64,000 bases of DNA. It comes from Leuctra nigra. Its lineage: Eukaryota > Arthropoda > Insecta > Plecoptera > Leuctridae. The notes under the pieces are model-generated. The model was not told where the DNA came from and searched no databases. It saw only the letters and a program-made list of their open reading frames with translations. A program made the position numbers and the translations under genes. The DNA is taken from NCBI GenBank assembly GCA_934045905.1, contig OW203770.1:2046001-2110000 (forward strand), in the 5' to 3' direction. Below, one piece after another: positions 22,641 to 34,382 of the stretch. Position 1 is the first letter of the stretch; each line of letters opens with the position of its first letter.

Positions 22641-23718
22641 AATAGGGATAAGTTAGGTAATGAAAAAGTAAGAAGTAGAGTACCTACCTAATTAAAGTAC
22701 AATAATATTTGTGTGATCAATGTTTGAAATGCACGAAATGTGTGCTCAAAGACGTAATGTATTCAATGTCTTAATGTTACGAAATGAATCTTGAACAAAA
22801 CTTCGCAAATATGAAAATAAAGTAAACACCTTTCAACTAATAAGCGAAAGGAATCAAAGTTCCACACAAAAAAACGGATCAGGTAAAATAGTAACTACCT
22901 AGTTTAGAAAGGGAATGATTCCAACGTTCCACAATTAAAATAAGACAACGTAATGTTTTGAACTGAATGAATAAAAACTTTCAAAAAAAAATAGCAACCT
23001 TCAAGGAAATGTCAGGCTAGACAGAAGCTCAGAAACGGAATAAATCCAACGTTTCTAAGAAGAAAATAATTTGAAATAATCAATCCCCTGGACAAAAACT
23101 GTAGATACCTAATATCTATGCTTTAAAAGCAATTCAATTTTACTAATACCTTCACAAAGAACACCAAATTGCCAAAATTATCAACGAAAAGAAGCAAAAT
23201 GCAGGAGAGATTTTGAATGACGTGTGAACGCTAGAAGAGAACAAACGCCACTCAATGATATTATTGAAATGTGAGCTTATGTTTCTAATCTCTCCTGGAT
23301 GCAAAATCAGCCAAGTAGAAACACGGGAGGCACGGCCATCAGAACTACGAATTGACGAAAAGACAATCAAGGTCCTTAAAAACTCGAAATGATTTGTTGG
23401 AAACTATGATCCAAATTGAATTATTCAAATTTGATCAACTCAATAAACATAAAAATATCTGCTTTTCACTAAAAAAGTGTACATACCATCAAAACACTCT
23501 TGTACCTAAAGCAAATCAGATTCAGTTGCATTGGAAAGACATTCATTTTCAATGTTTCATTTCTGACAGCTTTTAAAAATGTCAATAAGTGCATACTTTC
23601 TTGACAGATTCGGCTGAAAATTTGTAAAATAAGTGACATTGTTGGTCTTACTGACCATGCTAAATATGAGTTTGATCACATTCCTCGAAGACCATTTTCA
23701 TTTTTTAGGCTATCAGGA

Positions 23719-24373
23719 CACTCTATCGATTTCGAGGCAATGAAGCCACTCGCCTCCATCGAGCATTACGTCGTCCGCACCATCCGAGAGGCAGTCGAAA
23801 TCGAGAGGCGTCCCGGCAACCTCAACAAGCGCGACGACAGCATCCGCCTTCCACACGCGTGGAAGCCCGTCATGTCCAGGATACTCGTGCCGCCGACCGA
23901 GCCACCAGCCAAGCCAGCCGCGGAGAACATCTCGCAGAGTTCACTGTTGGGGCCGTGCACGAGAAGTCGAGCCCGCCTACAGCCGGCACCGAGCATCAGC
24001 GGAACGAGCCTCGCGGGAAGGCCGAGGAACACCGAGCGTCCGCCGCGGGCACCGACAGGAGCGCTCCAGCCGGCACGTCTTACCCGCAGCAGAGCGCGCG
24101 CTCAACTGAAGAAATGAAGGATGAAAATCATCGCGAATCCAACCTCTGCGATTAGTCGTCCACTCTCCACCAACGGGAAACCAGACCAACCCGAAAACGA
24201 ATAAGAGACCGCGCTGCCAGCAACATCGTCGCAGTCAACCGCCAGAAGATGAAGGAAGTACATCCTTCGAAACGTCGCGAACGGCCCTTATCAGGGCCAC
24301 CAGCACCTCCAACGGAACAAACCGTCACCACTGCCATGTCATTACAAGATGGTTCCGAAAACGTCCACGACAT
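23719..24373 (+). mobile_element. Penelope-like element fragment with 8-base target duplication
   Basis: This GC-rich 655-base insert is flanked by TATCAGGA on both sides (23711-23718, 24374-24381), where uninterrupted copies have it once. It opens in frame with HSIDFEAMKPLASIEHYVV and continues VRTIREAVEIERRPGNLNKR, ending LPHAWKPVM. That is the C-terminal end of a Penelope-like polyprotein (GIY-YIG endonuclease tail with the REA.EI....N.NR..G..LS..W pattern). The plus-strand frame stays open to 24117. Upstream endonuclease and reverse transcriptase parts are absent (5' truncation). Confidence 0.78.
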
Positions 24374-24959
24374 TATCAGGAGATACTTATTTTAACAATG
24401 AACCAATGGATGGATTTCAAAAAAAAATTGGGTCTGCAAACAGAGAAGGTTGTCTTTACATGTGTGCAAAATTTCAGGTCGATCGGTGAAACGGTGCGAC
24501 TTCTATTGCTTCCTTTAGCATACAAAAACAAAAACAAAAAAAAACAAAAAAAAAACAAAAAAAACAAAAACAAAAAAAAAACAGAGGTCCGTGCTAAAAG
24601 AGCCAAATGGAGTCGCTCGCTTCGCTCGCTCAAAAAATGCATTGGGATTAGACAAGAATTCTATAAATGCCGCACATAACCTCACTTATTTTTACATTCT
24701 TCCCGACAAATTCACAAACCTCCCTACCAATAGGAAAAGGCCAGCCTGCCATCCTGCTGCAAATGCGTTCGTTTTGTGTTGGTACAGTAAGCTACTGCAA
24801 GAGTTACCAGGGCCTACTGTAAGCTGCTGCTACTGCAACTGCAGTAAGCAAAACGAACAGACCTAATGTGTTTTGGTATCCCCTTGCGGTTAGGCAATAA
24901 GCAATACACAGTACGCCACCCCGCTTTCATACTCCTCTAGTTACAGAACCAGAAGACCA

Positions 24960-25215
24960 GAGAGACTGGGGTGTTGGGGGTTAGTGTGACGACCTCCCTC
25001 CACCTGTTATCAGTCTCTCGACGGCGTGGGTTGTGGAGGCTCGTGCTGTGAATGTTACACCGTCCTTCGGAAGGGACGTTAAGCCGTTGGTCCCCTTGGT
25101 ATCTTTCGTCAGGAGTAGGCTACATGCCGGTACCGGGTTTCCTCTCCTCCCTTCTCTATTACATTCTCACTAGTGGAGCCTCGGCTCTGTTGAGAATATA
25201 GACTTAATAATAAAG
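24960..25215 (+). mobile_element. SINE- or LINE-derived 3' fragment
   Basis: The segment contains CACCGTCCTTCGGAAGGGAC, then GTTAAGCCGTTGGTCCCC, a module shared by many insect short retroposons, and ends in an A-rich AATAATAAAG tail. No RNA polymerase III promoter is obvious at its 5' side, so it is probably truncated. Confidence 0.5.
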
Positions 25216-25774
25216 AACAACATAAATCCAGAGCCAAACGCTGGATCTTTCAAAGGAATGAGGAATGAAGTCCACAAGCAAATGAGACATGTAGTTTAAC
25301 CTGTAATTATTTAATTTTATTCATGATGATGCGATCATGTTGGACAAACTAGTAATAGACTTGTATCATTGGATCACACTGTTCAATTAGTTTTGCAAAA
25401 TTTGAGAAAATATTGAGAATTTGACCTCATAATGAAGCAAAACTGTGTATATTTGCATCTAATTATCAACATTTGTGTATATCTGGAGGTGTTCATGATA
25501 TGCCCTTGTTCCACTTAACTAATTTGTTTGTGCGCAGTGCAGTCTCAAATCTTCCTGACTTCAACTGAGTGTATGTATGTTGTTGTTTCAAGAAAGCTAC
25601 AACACATGGCCATAATCAAACATCTTTGTTCTCAGGATTCTGGAGTGATGACAACAAACCAAGCAGACTCAGCATTCCAATAAAACTCGACTATTTCACG
25701 GCTCCATTGTTAATAATATCTCTCGCTGGAAGTGTCTTCAGACACGACAAACATTGCAGAAATGTTGACTTAAT

Positions 25775-26557
25775 TGAGCGAGCGAAGCGAGCGTCTCCTT
25801 TTGGCTCTTTTGGCACGGACCTCTGTTTTTTTTTGTGTCTTTTCTGTTACCTGAGGTTATACAGGTCAGAGTTTTTCTTCGATCGAGCTGAAATTTTGCA
25901 CACATGTGGAGACAACCTTTTCTGTTTGCAGACCCTAATTTTTTTGAAATCCATTGATTGGTTAAAATTTAAATAAACATCTCCTGATGGTAGGTTGAAA
26001 AATGAAACTGGTCTTCGATAAATCTGATCAAATCATATTTTGGCTATACAGGTCAGAGTTTTTCTTTGATCGAGCTGAAATTTTGCACACATGTAAAACC
26101 AACCTTCTCTGTTTGCATACCATAATTTTTTTTGAAATCCATTCATTGGTTAAAATTTAAATAAATAGGCTGAAAAATGAAAACGGTCTTCGATAATTCT
26201 GACCAAACTCGTATTTTGCATGATCATTAAGACCAATATTGTCTCTTATTTTACAAAATTTCATCCCAATCAGTTAAGAACGTATGAACTTATTGACATT
26301 TTTAATATCTGTCAGTAATGAAGTATCGAAATGAATGTTTTCCAGTGCCAATTGAATTGATTCTGATTTGCTTTATGAACCAGGTGCTTAGATGCTATTT
26401 TAAAGTTTCGATGAAAAGCATGTACTTTTAAGTTGATATCATAATCAATTCAATATGGATGTATATGTTTTCTGTGCGTTGTGTACGCATTTCCGGTTCA
26501 AGAATTTGCACGTACCCGTGCTCGCTCATCAACGCGTTACACTGAGCGTTTTTCTAG
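25775..26557 (+). mobile_element. Helitron-like element H, copy 3
   Basis: It reads in plus orientation from TTGAGCGAGCGAAGCGAGCG through GGCACGGACCTCTG to the 3' hairpin CGCTCATCAACGCGTTACAC-TGAGCG and TTTTTCTAG|T. The interior contains two tandem variants of a roughly 130-base module (25860 and 26045) with GATCGAGCTGAAATTTTGCA. No coding capacity. Confidence 0.8.
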
Positions 26558-26727
26558 TATATTGATGAGCAGAAAGAAACATAGATATGACAAATCAACT
26601 GCGAACATTTATGAAAAAAATGAGCGAATTGTGAAGAATCATATGAATCATAGATCATAGATCTAAGATCTATGGTTCATATTGATCCAGAGGGATCATA
26701 TTGTTTTGGGTTGGTTATGATTTATTC

Positions 26728-27129
26728 TTAAGAGGCAAACGGAAGCGAACAGGAATCGCACGGTTCGTCGGAGCGTTTTTTGAAATTGTGTCTTCCCACT
26801 TAATAATTTTAAAAAATCAGATAGTAACGACCCATTACAGCCTTAAAGACTAAATAATGTCGCACATTGGAGTTCATTATGACCTCTGGTGCGACCTCAA
26901 AGTGTTAAATACGATATTTTTAATAAAATAATCGAAAATAATCGTATTTAACACTTTGAGGTCGCACCAGAGGTCATAATGAACTCCAGTGTGCGGCATT
27001 ATTTAATATATTAGGCTGTTATGGGTCGTTACTATCTGATTTTTTAAAATATTTAAGTGGGAAGACACAATTTCAAAAAAACGCTCTGACGAACCGTGCG
27101 ATTCCCGCTCGCTTCCGTTTGCCTCTTAA
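26728..27129. mobile_element. TTAA-flanked palindromic MITE, family Q, copy 2
   Basis: The ends TTAAGAGGCAAACGGAAGCG and complement, with TTAA at both edges, flank almost perfectly complementary arms meeting near 26925. The sequence is very close to copy 1 (7912). Confidence 0.82.
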
Positions 27130-27532
27130 TAGTTTTGCATTTCGTTATTTTTCCGTCAAACTGTCTTTCTGAAAGAAAATTTCTTCATAGGTAAGTCTAA
27201 AACCTACCATCAGTATACGACATAGGAACTAAAAATCCCTGAAATTCGGCCAAGATATTCACTGAATGGACAATTGTTATCTGAAGTCAAACCACCCACA
27301 CAGTAAAAAATGTTTAGTTGCGCCAACAAAAATAAAGTTGGGACAACAAAACTGTTTAGTCAATGTACGTTCAACTAAAGGCTTAGTCGTCTCTACTAAA
27401 CTTTTTGGTTGGCTATGTTTAGTTGAGTTACGAAAGATTTAGTTGTTTCAACTAAACTTGGTATATAGGTATATTAGGTATTTAGTTGTGAGAACTAAAA
27501 AGAAATTATAAATGGTTGTGGTAACAAAAATC

Positions 27533-27576
27533 CCCATAAAAAAACACTCCGTGTAAAAATACCAGCTAGTTTCCCT
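27533..27576 (+). repeat. Foldback family F end fragment
   Basis: An isolated terminal piece (CCCATAAAAAAACACTCCGT and AAAAATACCAGC) with no partner arm nearby. Confidence 0.5.
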
Positions 27577-27617
27577 TCACATATAAAAAAATATTGTTAA
27601 TATTTTTTTCCTCGCTT

Positions 27618-27808
27618 TTTTTCAAAAGCGAGGGAATATGAATGTGAAATCAAGTCAAGATTATGCTATCATTTGAACCAAAACAAAGCTATCTAAAACC
27701 AAGTTTTTTTCAAAAGCGAGGGAATATGAATCAGGTCAAGATAATGCTATCATTTCAACCAAAACATAGCTATCTAAAACCATGTTTTTTAAAGCGAGGG
27801 AATATGAA
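27618..27808. repeat. Short tandem repeat, about 93-base unit
   Basis: Two and a half units of TCAAAAGCGAGGGAATATGA followed by AATGCTATCATTT.AACC and AGCTATCTAAAACCA. No known family was recognised. Confidence 0.7.
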
Positions 27809-28123
27809 GGTGATAAATGGTGATAGCCGGCGACCTGACAAAGCATTAATTATATCTGACATAGTGCTTGGGCCCTGTCGATAAAATAAGCAGAAATGTG
27901 CGTTTCGATTGAACAACTTTTCCTTAAATTGCATGAAATTGCATATAGTCCAGTCAGTTAGGTAAACAATTTGGGGTTTGATGATAAACCTATAAAAATG
28001 TCATTAAAAAAAGTAAAATAAGTTTAAAAAAAGTTTTTAAATAAGTTTTTTAAGTAAAAAAATAAAAAATATATAATAAGATATTTTTTTTTAGGTAACA
28101 GATAGCACTTATGCAATTATAAT

Positions 28124-28333
28124 TTGTATTATTTGTTTTCTTTTTTACCGATGAGTCTCATGAAGTTATTATATTCAGCGTTGGTCGAGTCTATTTTAAC
28201 TTACGGAATTTTAGGATGGGGAAATGCATTTGCCGTGCACATCAATAAAATATATCAGTTGCAGTGTAAGATTTTGAAAATTATTATGTCTTTAGCGTTT
28301 ATACATAAAATAGTTAGTATTTTCAGTATTTAG
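28124..28333 (+). pseudogene. Non-LTR reverse transcriptase fragment
   Basis: The frame reads MSLMKLLYSALVESILTYGI followed by LGWGNAFAVHINKIYQLQCK. This matches the thumb/C-terminal segment of non-LTR reverse transcriptases (pattern LY.ALVES...YGI..WG......L...Q.K.L). A stop follows at 28331. The fragment is short and isolated. Confidence 0.6.
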
Positions 28334-28619
28334 GATAGTTAGTTATTTCGGATATTTTTGAATAAATTAAATCTTAAATAATATTTTAGCTGTGAGTTCA
28401 AAATTATATATGATTGAGAAGCAGGGCCGTAACAAGGGGTGTGCGGGCGGTGCGGCAGCACAGGGCGCCGCCGACAAGGGGGCGCCAGGAAGCCAAATTT
28501 GTATGTTATGACTTTTTTGCATCCAAAATTAATTTTTGCGTATTGAAAAACACAAAAACGCCCTGCGGGGCATGGTTGATGTCGGTGATATTTCAGGATA
28601 CCCAAGAGGTCTAACCCCC

Positions 28620-29220
28620 CCCCCCCTTCACAAGTTAATGCACCCTTTAAAGAATTTTGAATAAAAGTTTTGAAATAAAAATTACTGCTGATTTTTTTTT
28701 TAGTGAAATTGAACGTTAAAAATGATTAAAAACCATTAAAATCCTATCAAAAAAATCTAAATTTTCCGTTTCCGGGCCCTGGACCCGCATATAGTTAAGA
28801 GGTTCTCCCCCCCCCCCCTCTCAGGCCCTTCATTGCTGTCATATAATGTTTCTACTGATAAACATAATTCCTTTTAAACACATAAACACCATTTAATGCT
28901 AATCATACGTATTTCATATCCATGCATATATAATATTGCATGCAAACTGCAATTTTAACCCTTCCCGGTTGACAATTTAAATCATAGCTTTGATACCAAA
29001 AGCGTGCCCACTCTAAAAATATCAGGGATTGTGTATTATTAAATAACAACAACGAGGTATATTATTTTGAGAAAATTAAAAAAACAGTTTTTTTGGGTGG
29101 GCCCTTTGAAAGTCAAAATTTAGATTTTTCTCCCTTAATTAACCATCCTTAGAATTGACCATCCATTATTTAGAAAACTCATGCTCTAAGCTTCAAAACG
29201 TAAAAAATTGAAGTTCCTAA
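28620..29220. other. No gene recognised
   Basis: AT-rich sequence with two pure C tracts (about 28616-28627 and 28808-28818). No splice-supported exon or named repeat was found. Confidence 0.5.
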
Positions 29221-29222
29221 TA

Positions 29223-29630
29223 GTGCAGGTTCAAGTGTAGAAAAAATTGCTTTCCGCTCGATTGGAATGCCGAATCAATTTTTTCATAATTATCGATTGT
29301 TTACATCATTCTTAATATTACCTGACGTGCCTCCAATTTTTTGGTGGCCATCTTGGAAAATATGGCGGAAAACGAACATTTTACAAATTATTTAATTGTT
29401 TGAGTTAGTTTTAGTGAATTATTTCATAATTTTTTAATCTTTCCTCTACCAACAATTAAACAATTTGTAAAATTTACGCTTTCCGCTCGTTTTCCGCCAT
29501 ATTTTCCAAGATGGCCACAAAAAATATTGAAGGCACGTCAGGTAATATTAAAAATTATGTAAACAATCGATAATTATAAAAAAATCAATTTCGGTACTCC
29601 AATCGAGCGGAATTACATTTGCTCCCCTAC
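29223..29630. mobile_element. TA-flanked inverted-repeat element, family G, short copy
   Basis: The left end GTGCAGGTTCAAGTGTAG and right end GCTCCCCTAC are each preceded or followed by TA. The arms share TCGATTGGA(G)TGCCGAA and CCATCTTGGAAAATATGGCG in opposite orientation. It lacks the roughly 320-base middle found in the other two copies. Confidence 0.75.
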
Positions 29631-30491
29631 TATAAGTTAAACGGTACAGAAGTTAGAATAGTTCAAGTGAAGGGCTAGTGAAAATGCTGTTTTTTATGAG
29701 TCTGAATTTCATAAGTACTCAATAATTGGACAAACCAGAAAATAGGTATGTGTTTCTTTTGTCTTGGGACCAATCTCGCCAAGTTTTATCACAATCGGAG
29801 AGGGTCATGTAAATTCCTGGGTGTAAATTCCCTCCTAATTTAATCATCTTTCGAAAAAGTATTGTCTCCAGAAGTCCGTAGAGGGAATGGGGGGGGGGGG
29901 GGGTGGTTGCCAACTGAGCGATGGACAAAGAACAAAAAATCTGTATTATCTAAATGAAGATAACCAGGTTTGGGCAATAATTTGATTAGAAAAATACATG
30001 TGTGTATGTTTATTATTTGTGTGTTTAAATAATTTGAAGCTATTCGATGTTTCTTAAGGCTGAATTACACGATTCAAGACTTGGATCATCTAAATGAAAC
30101 ATTGAAGCATATAACACGCGTCCAATTCTTGAATTCAAGAAATCTCTTCAACCTTTTCAATTAGAACATGTCCTATTTTTCTTCAAGTCTTGAAATACTT
30201 CAAGAAATTGTTAATTTCACTGCACTTCAATCAACAATAAACATTAAATCGTCTAAATTCCCTTTCAAGTTTATTTGAAATCAAGGGTTGAATTCAACCT
30301 TTTCAAGTAAACTTGAACCGTGTAATTCAGGCTTTAGCGTGTTCAAAACAACATTGAAAAACAAAGTTATATCGTAAGTAATATACTTATACAACACAGT
30401 ACGAATTATTTTATATTAGGTATTCGAAAGATAGCTTAGTAATTATCTACAATTTTATTGTTGCTTATCAAGTTTGGTAGATAAAACCGGG

Positions 30492-30527
30492 TATAAAAGC
30501 AGCTTAGGTTGTGCGTAGCAGGTCAGA
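30492..30527 (+). promoter_or_regulatory. TATA box and initiator of the C-type lectin gene
   Basis: TATAAAAG at 30492-30499 is followed 31 bases later by TCAGA (30523-30527), an arthropod initiator. Transcription would start near 30525, giving a 5' UTR of about 56 bases before ATG 30581. The arrangement fits a strongly inducible or tissue-restricted promoter. Confidence 0.75.
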
Positions 30528-30580
30528 GCTCTACCAGAACTACCAGATTACCTACCAAGCTACCAGTGTTGCCAGTCATC

Positions 30581-30608
30581 ATGAAGCTGCTTCTTGGTTT
30601 GGTGTTGG
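30581..30608 (+). CDS. Secreted C-type lectin-like protein, exon 1
   Basis: This exon encodes MKLLLGLVL plus one base (phase 1) before the donor GTGAGA. Joined to exon 2 it gives the signal peptide MKLLLGLVLACFYLQEATA. The ATG is the first one downstream of the predicted start site. Exon lengths 28, 552, 282 and 170 sum to 1032 bases, exactly 343 codons plus stop, supporting this gene model. Confidence 0.85.
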
Positions 30609-30635
30609 GTGAGAACAAATAAATAACTTCATTGA

Positions 30636-30870
30636 TGTATTGAAACTTCATTGGACTTTCACAAACTATTTTATTATTTATAAATGCAATATTTCGTCTA
30701 CTTTCAGCAAACTTCATCAGGCATTTGACATAACAACAGATGGATAGTTGTAGGAAACAATGTCAAATGTTGTTATGTCAAATACCTGATGACGTTTGCT
30801 GAAAGTAGACGAAATATTGCATTTATAAATAATAAAATAGTTTGTGAAAGTTCAATGAAGTTTCATTAAA
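30636..30870. repeat. Palindromic MITE in lectin intron 1
   Basis: The arms (about 30636-30728 and 30780-30870, with GCAATATTTCGTCTACTTTC) are almost exactly complementary, and the centre has TGACATAACAACA twice. It begins about 28 bases after the exon 1 donor. No coding. Confidence 0.75.
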
Positions 30871-31468
30871 TAATCTCCAAACTAAGAACTGGAACTTTGA
30901 TAACTTCGTTGATGTTATGCCATTGATTAATATAATATTAAAAAAATTCCAGTCACTTAACGGCCGTACTCATACTTTATTTATTTTTCTCAAAACATTT
31001 TTGTTAATTTCTTTTATCTGCTTATCTTATAAACGAAAGTTTACCAAATTTGGGACCGCCACTTTGTTTAAACTTTTTGAAGGCAATTTAAAAACAATTG
31101 TATTAAAATATTTTTCACAACAATTAAAAATAATCGGCAATTGCATAGGTATACCTATATTGTACACAATATTTCCTAGTTTACAAACACAGCATGGATT
31201 TTTTTTAATGAAGTTCGTTTTAAAAAATGACTGCGTCAAAGTTGTATAATTATGCCCCCTTCTCACCTGCTTAGAAAAGGCACAACGATTCTTTTCTTTT
31301 TTGTTTGAACACTTATTTAATTGACACAAATAATAATATGCAATGAACACTCTTCCACTAAGTCCCTGATAAGGACTTATCTGTGGATTAAATACATAAT
31401 GATAATATACAGTACAGTAGTCATTTTTATTTATCGCTTTTAATTTTTATAATTATGTTAAAGTTTTA

Positions 31469-32203
31469 GTGCAGGTTCAAGTGTAGAAAAAATGCTTTCC
31501 GCTCGATTGGAGTGCCGAAATTGATTTTTTCATAATTATCGATTGTTTACATAATTCTTAATATTACCTGACGTGCCTTCAATTTTTTGGGTGGCCATCT
31601 TGGAAAATATGGCGGAAATCGTTCATTTTACAAATTATTTAATTGTTGGTAGAGTGAAGGTTGAAAAATTATGAAATAATTCACTAAAACTAACTCAAAT
31701 ATGGGGACTTGAAAAAAAAATACGCCGTGAACGAATTTTATTTTTTCATTGTTGGAATTGACCAATCACGTTTCTGTGTTTTTTTGCTCTCAATTTATTA
31801 TGAAACGCGTAGACTTAGACTAAAATATGTAGAATTAAAATTTGTAGACAATTTCATTTTGAACAATATGCGTTTTAAAAAAAATTATGTTTTTTTAGAA
31901 AAAAACTTTAATTTTTTTTAATTTTTTTAAATTTTTTGTTTACGGCGTATTTTTTTTTTCAAGTCACTATATTTGAGTTAGTTTTAGTGAATTATTTCAT
32001 AATTTTTCAATATTTCCTCTACCAACAATTAAATAATTTGTAAAATTTACGTTTTTCGTTCGTTTTCCGCCATATTTTCCAAGATGGCCACCAAAAAAAT
32101 TGAAGGCATGTCAGGTAATATTAAGAATGATGTAAACAATCGATAATTATGAAAAAATCAATTTTGGCACTCCAATCGAGCGGAATTACATTTGCTCCCC
32201 TAC
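31469..32203. mobile_element. TA-type inverted-repeat element, family G, long copy in intron 1
   Basis: Same termini as 29223-29630 (GTGCAGG ... CCCCTAC), plus an extra middle of about 320 bases beginning GGGGACTTG and containing AATACGCCGTGAACGAATTT, which is shared with the 61.8-kb copy. One ORF in the middle (31709-31921, MKKKYAVNEFYFFIVGIDQS) recurs in that copy but is low-complexity and not recognised as a protein. Confidence 0.75.
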
Positions 32204-32460
32204 CTAAAATGGTTCACATAGAATTTTTTCTTCGAATTTGGGCACAACGTTACGATTATAGTATTGTGCTTGGCGGCAGTAACAGGGCAAAATGATTTCA
32301 CGAATTTTAAGTGCGAAAAAGTTTCAACAATATATTATTGCTTGGCCCTTCTTTTAGATCTCAATCATTTTAGGTGGAAAGGTGCTTGGCAGTCTATTCA
32401 CAAGTTTTTGTTTTTGTACAGCATACTATTACAACTAGCTCATTACAAGACTGTGTATAT

Positions 32461-32735
32461 ATTTTTTTTTGTCTGGGGCTTAACGTCGCACTGTTTTGCA
32501 GCGAGGCTAATGGCGACGGATGAATGATTATGATGATGATGGTGAAGAGTAGGTAAGGATGGAAGGTGGGAAGGAGGCGGTCGTGGCCTATTAGTAGGGT
32601 ACCTTCCCAGCATTTGCCTGCCGACTGAGGGAAAACCACGAAAAAACCCCAGTCAGGAAGGACGGCCGCGGGAATCGAACCCGGGCCTCCGGAATACAAG
32701 TTCAGAGCGTTATCCACTCACCCAACCTGTTCCGT
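32461..32735 (-). mobile_element. tRNA-derived SINE, family S, in lectin intron 1
   Basis: On the minus strand it starts ACGGAACAGGTTGGGTGAGT, has A-box (TGGGTGAGTGG) and B-box (GGTTCGATTCC) motifs, a body with CGTGGTTTTCCCTCAGTCGG and GGCAAATGCTGGGAAGGTAC, and ends GCGACGTTAAGCCCCAGACA plus an A tail. The architecture is that of arthropod tRNA-SINEs. It ends only about 25 bases before exon 2. Confidence 0.88.
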
Positions 32736-32760
32736 ATATTTTTCCGTATTTTTGTTGCAG

Positions 32761-33312
32761 CATGTTTCTACCTTCAAGAAGCCACCGCTGCTGGCACTTG
32801 CATTCCCACTACAGCTCGCATTGTAATCATCAGCAACAACCCCGCCAACATTCCGGCTCAAAACTGTGTCGGAACTTGCGTCTACTTCCCTTACTCCAAG
32901 TTGGCCACTTTATCCAGTCTGAACCTGGGGGCCTCGGACACCTTGATCGTCATCGACGGACCTTGCAACAATCCGTCCAGCAATGCCTTGATCCAGTCAT
33001 TCGCAGCTCAGGTCAATTACTGGGCATCAATCACCAACGTCTATTTCTTCACAAACCCGGTTAACTCTAATCTCAATAACGGGAATGCAATGATGATGAG
33101 TCAGAATCCACACATTCCTTCGTCTGCGCATGTGATGGATTATGCTGCGTACGCTACGGCGAATCCCGGAATCGATCCTTGTGCCTTCGTTAGTGGTCAT
33201 ATCACCACTTCAACCACTACGTCCACTACGAGCACTTCTACTACTACCACCCCTCCTACAACCACGGCGTGTCCAGTGTGTACGCCGCCGAGTTGTCCAC
33301 CTACCACAACAG
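32761..33312 (+). CDS. Secreted C-type lectin-like protein, exon 2 (N-terminal domain and Thr stalk)
   Basis: Acceptor TTTTTGTTGCAG and donor GTACAA, phase 1 at both ends. It completes the signal peptide and encodes about 140 residues of an unrecognised domain with several Cys (TAAGTCIP, AQNCVGTCVYFPYS, IDGPCNNP, GIDPCAF) and a hydrophobic core TLIVIDG. A Thr/Ser-rich stalk of about 45 residues (HITTSTTTSTTSTSTTTTPP) follows with a Cys-Pro cluster (CPVCTPPSCPP). The stalk is a likely O-glycosylated, mucin-like spacer that holds the lectin domain away from the N-terminal domain. The N-terminal domain could be a lineage-specific recognition or assembly module. Confidence 0.85.
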
Positions 33313-34382
33313 GTACAAATACAAATATGTATTCTAAAATATATATTACATACCTATACCTCATAATTATTGTGGTTATCAATAACTATTTTGACGTTAG
33401 TAACCTCTTAACCCTTTCCCGGGCGGTGGGATACGGTTTTCCCAGTAACTTCTATGCGTTGTATGGGCGACGGGTAATATATTTCCCGGGTCTTTGATGT
33501 GGCGCTATCTATGTGCATATTACACGACTTTAAAAAAAAATGTTTGGTCAGTAAAATTGATCTCTAGACCATCAAGAAAGCCGTGGCAAGTAGCGGATGA
33601 CACACGGTACGCCAAATTTCGTCAAAAAATCGATTTATATCTCAATATCTATATGTAAATTTGGATTTATAACCTAAAGAGTAAATGTTTTATGTAAGGT
33701 ATCATGTAAGTTATATTAGATAAATATTTGATGCACATTTGACCGCTGGATTTTTTTTTATTACGTAATCATTTACAAACGGGAAGGCCCAACCTATGGT
33801 CTCTCTTATTCGAAAATGATAGGTTATGTTTAAGATAATCATGGATATTTTCTTTTCTTTTAACCATAAATTATGTATTTAAGTATGTAGGTCTAACAAA
33901 ATCAAAATCTCAATTCAAAAATATATCATATTATTCAAAAAAAAAAAAAAAAGTTTTTACAACGCTTTTTTTTCTTATATGGGCGGTGGGAAGTATTTAT
34001 CCCACCAAATTTTTTAAGTGAAAATTAAAAAAAAAAAAAAATTGAAAAAAAATAAGTGCCAACATGCTTTAAATGTTATCTAATTCACTTATTCGCTGTT
34101 GTCACTGGTTTCCATCAGCTCAAATAATTTGCCCGGGAAAGCGTTAAGTAGTTCCAGTGGTCTTTATCACGCAGTGTGTCACATCGGGTAAAGCTGGGTC
34201 CACAAAGACCGTTTTTGCGTATTGTTTTTTTTTCTCTTGACCAATTTCAAGCCCGCAGCGCGCGGATTTCTTTTCGCCGCGCCGCATATACTTCATCGAG
34301 GATTTTAAAAAAGACGCGCGGCGGAAGTGACGTAAAACATTTAACATCCAATCACGCGCGACTACGTCACATGATCAAATAA

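Larger units (their letters stand above)
17472..24632 (-). mobile_element. Helitron-like element H, large interrupted copy
   Basis: Its 3' terminus (CTAG at 17472, then AAAACGCTCTGAGTAACGCG on the plus strand) and its start (CGCTTCGCTCGCTCAA near 24632) match the short copies. It is interrupted by a non-LTR element (17646-22042) and a Penelope-like fragment (23719-24373). The segment 22412-23500 is absent from the other copies and includes a small Helitron-like ORF. Confidence 0.72.
17156..24863. mobile_element. Outer TIR element hosting a nested stack
   Basis: GGTCTGTTCGTTTTGCTTAC at 17156 is repeated exactly in reverse complement at its right end (24844-24863), with TA on both sides. The left (17156-17471) and right (24633-24863) remnants share further short matches. 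The inside has been expanded to 7.7 kb by later insertions described separately. It is probably an old non-autonomous DNA transposon. Confidence 0.7.

Noticed and set aside
24376..24679. ORFs with long Phe or Lys runs
   Set aside because: Translation of the Helitron A/T-rich tract, not proteins.
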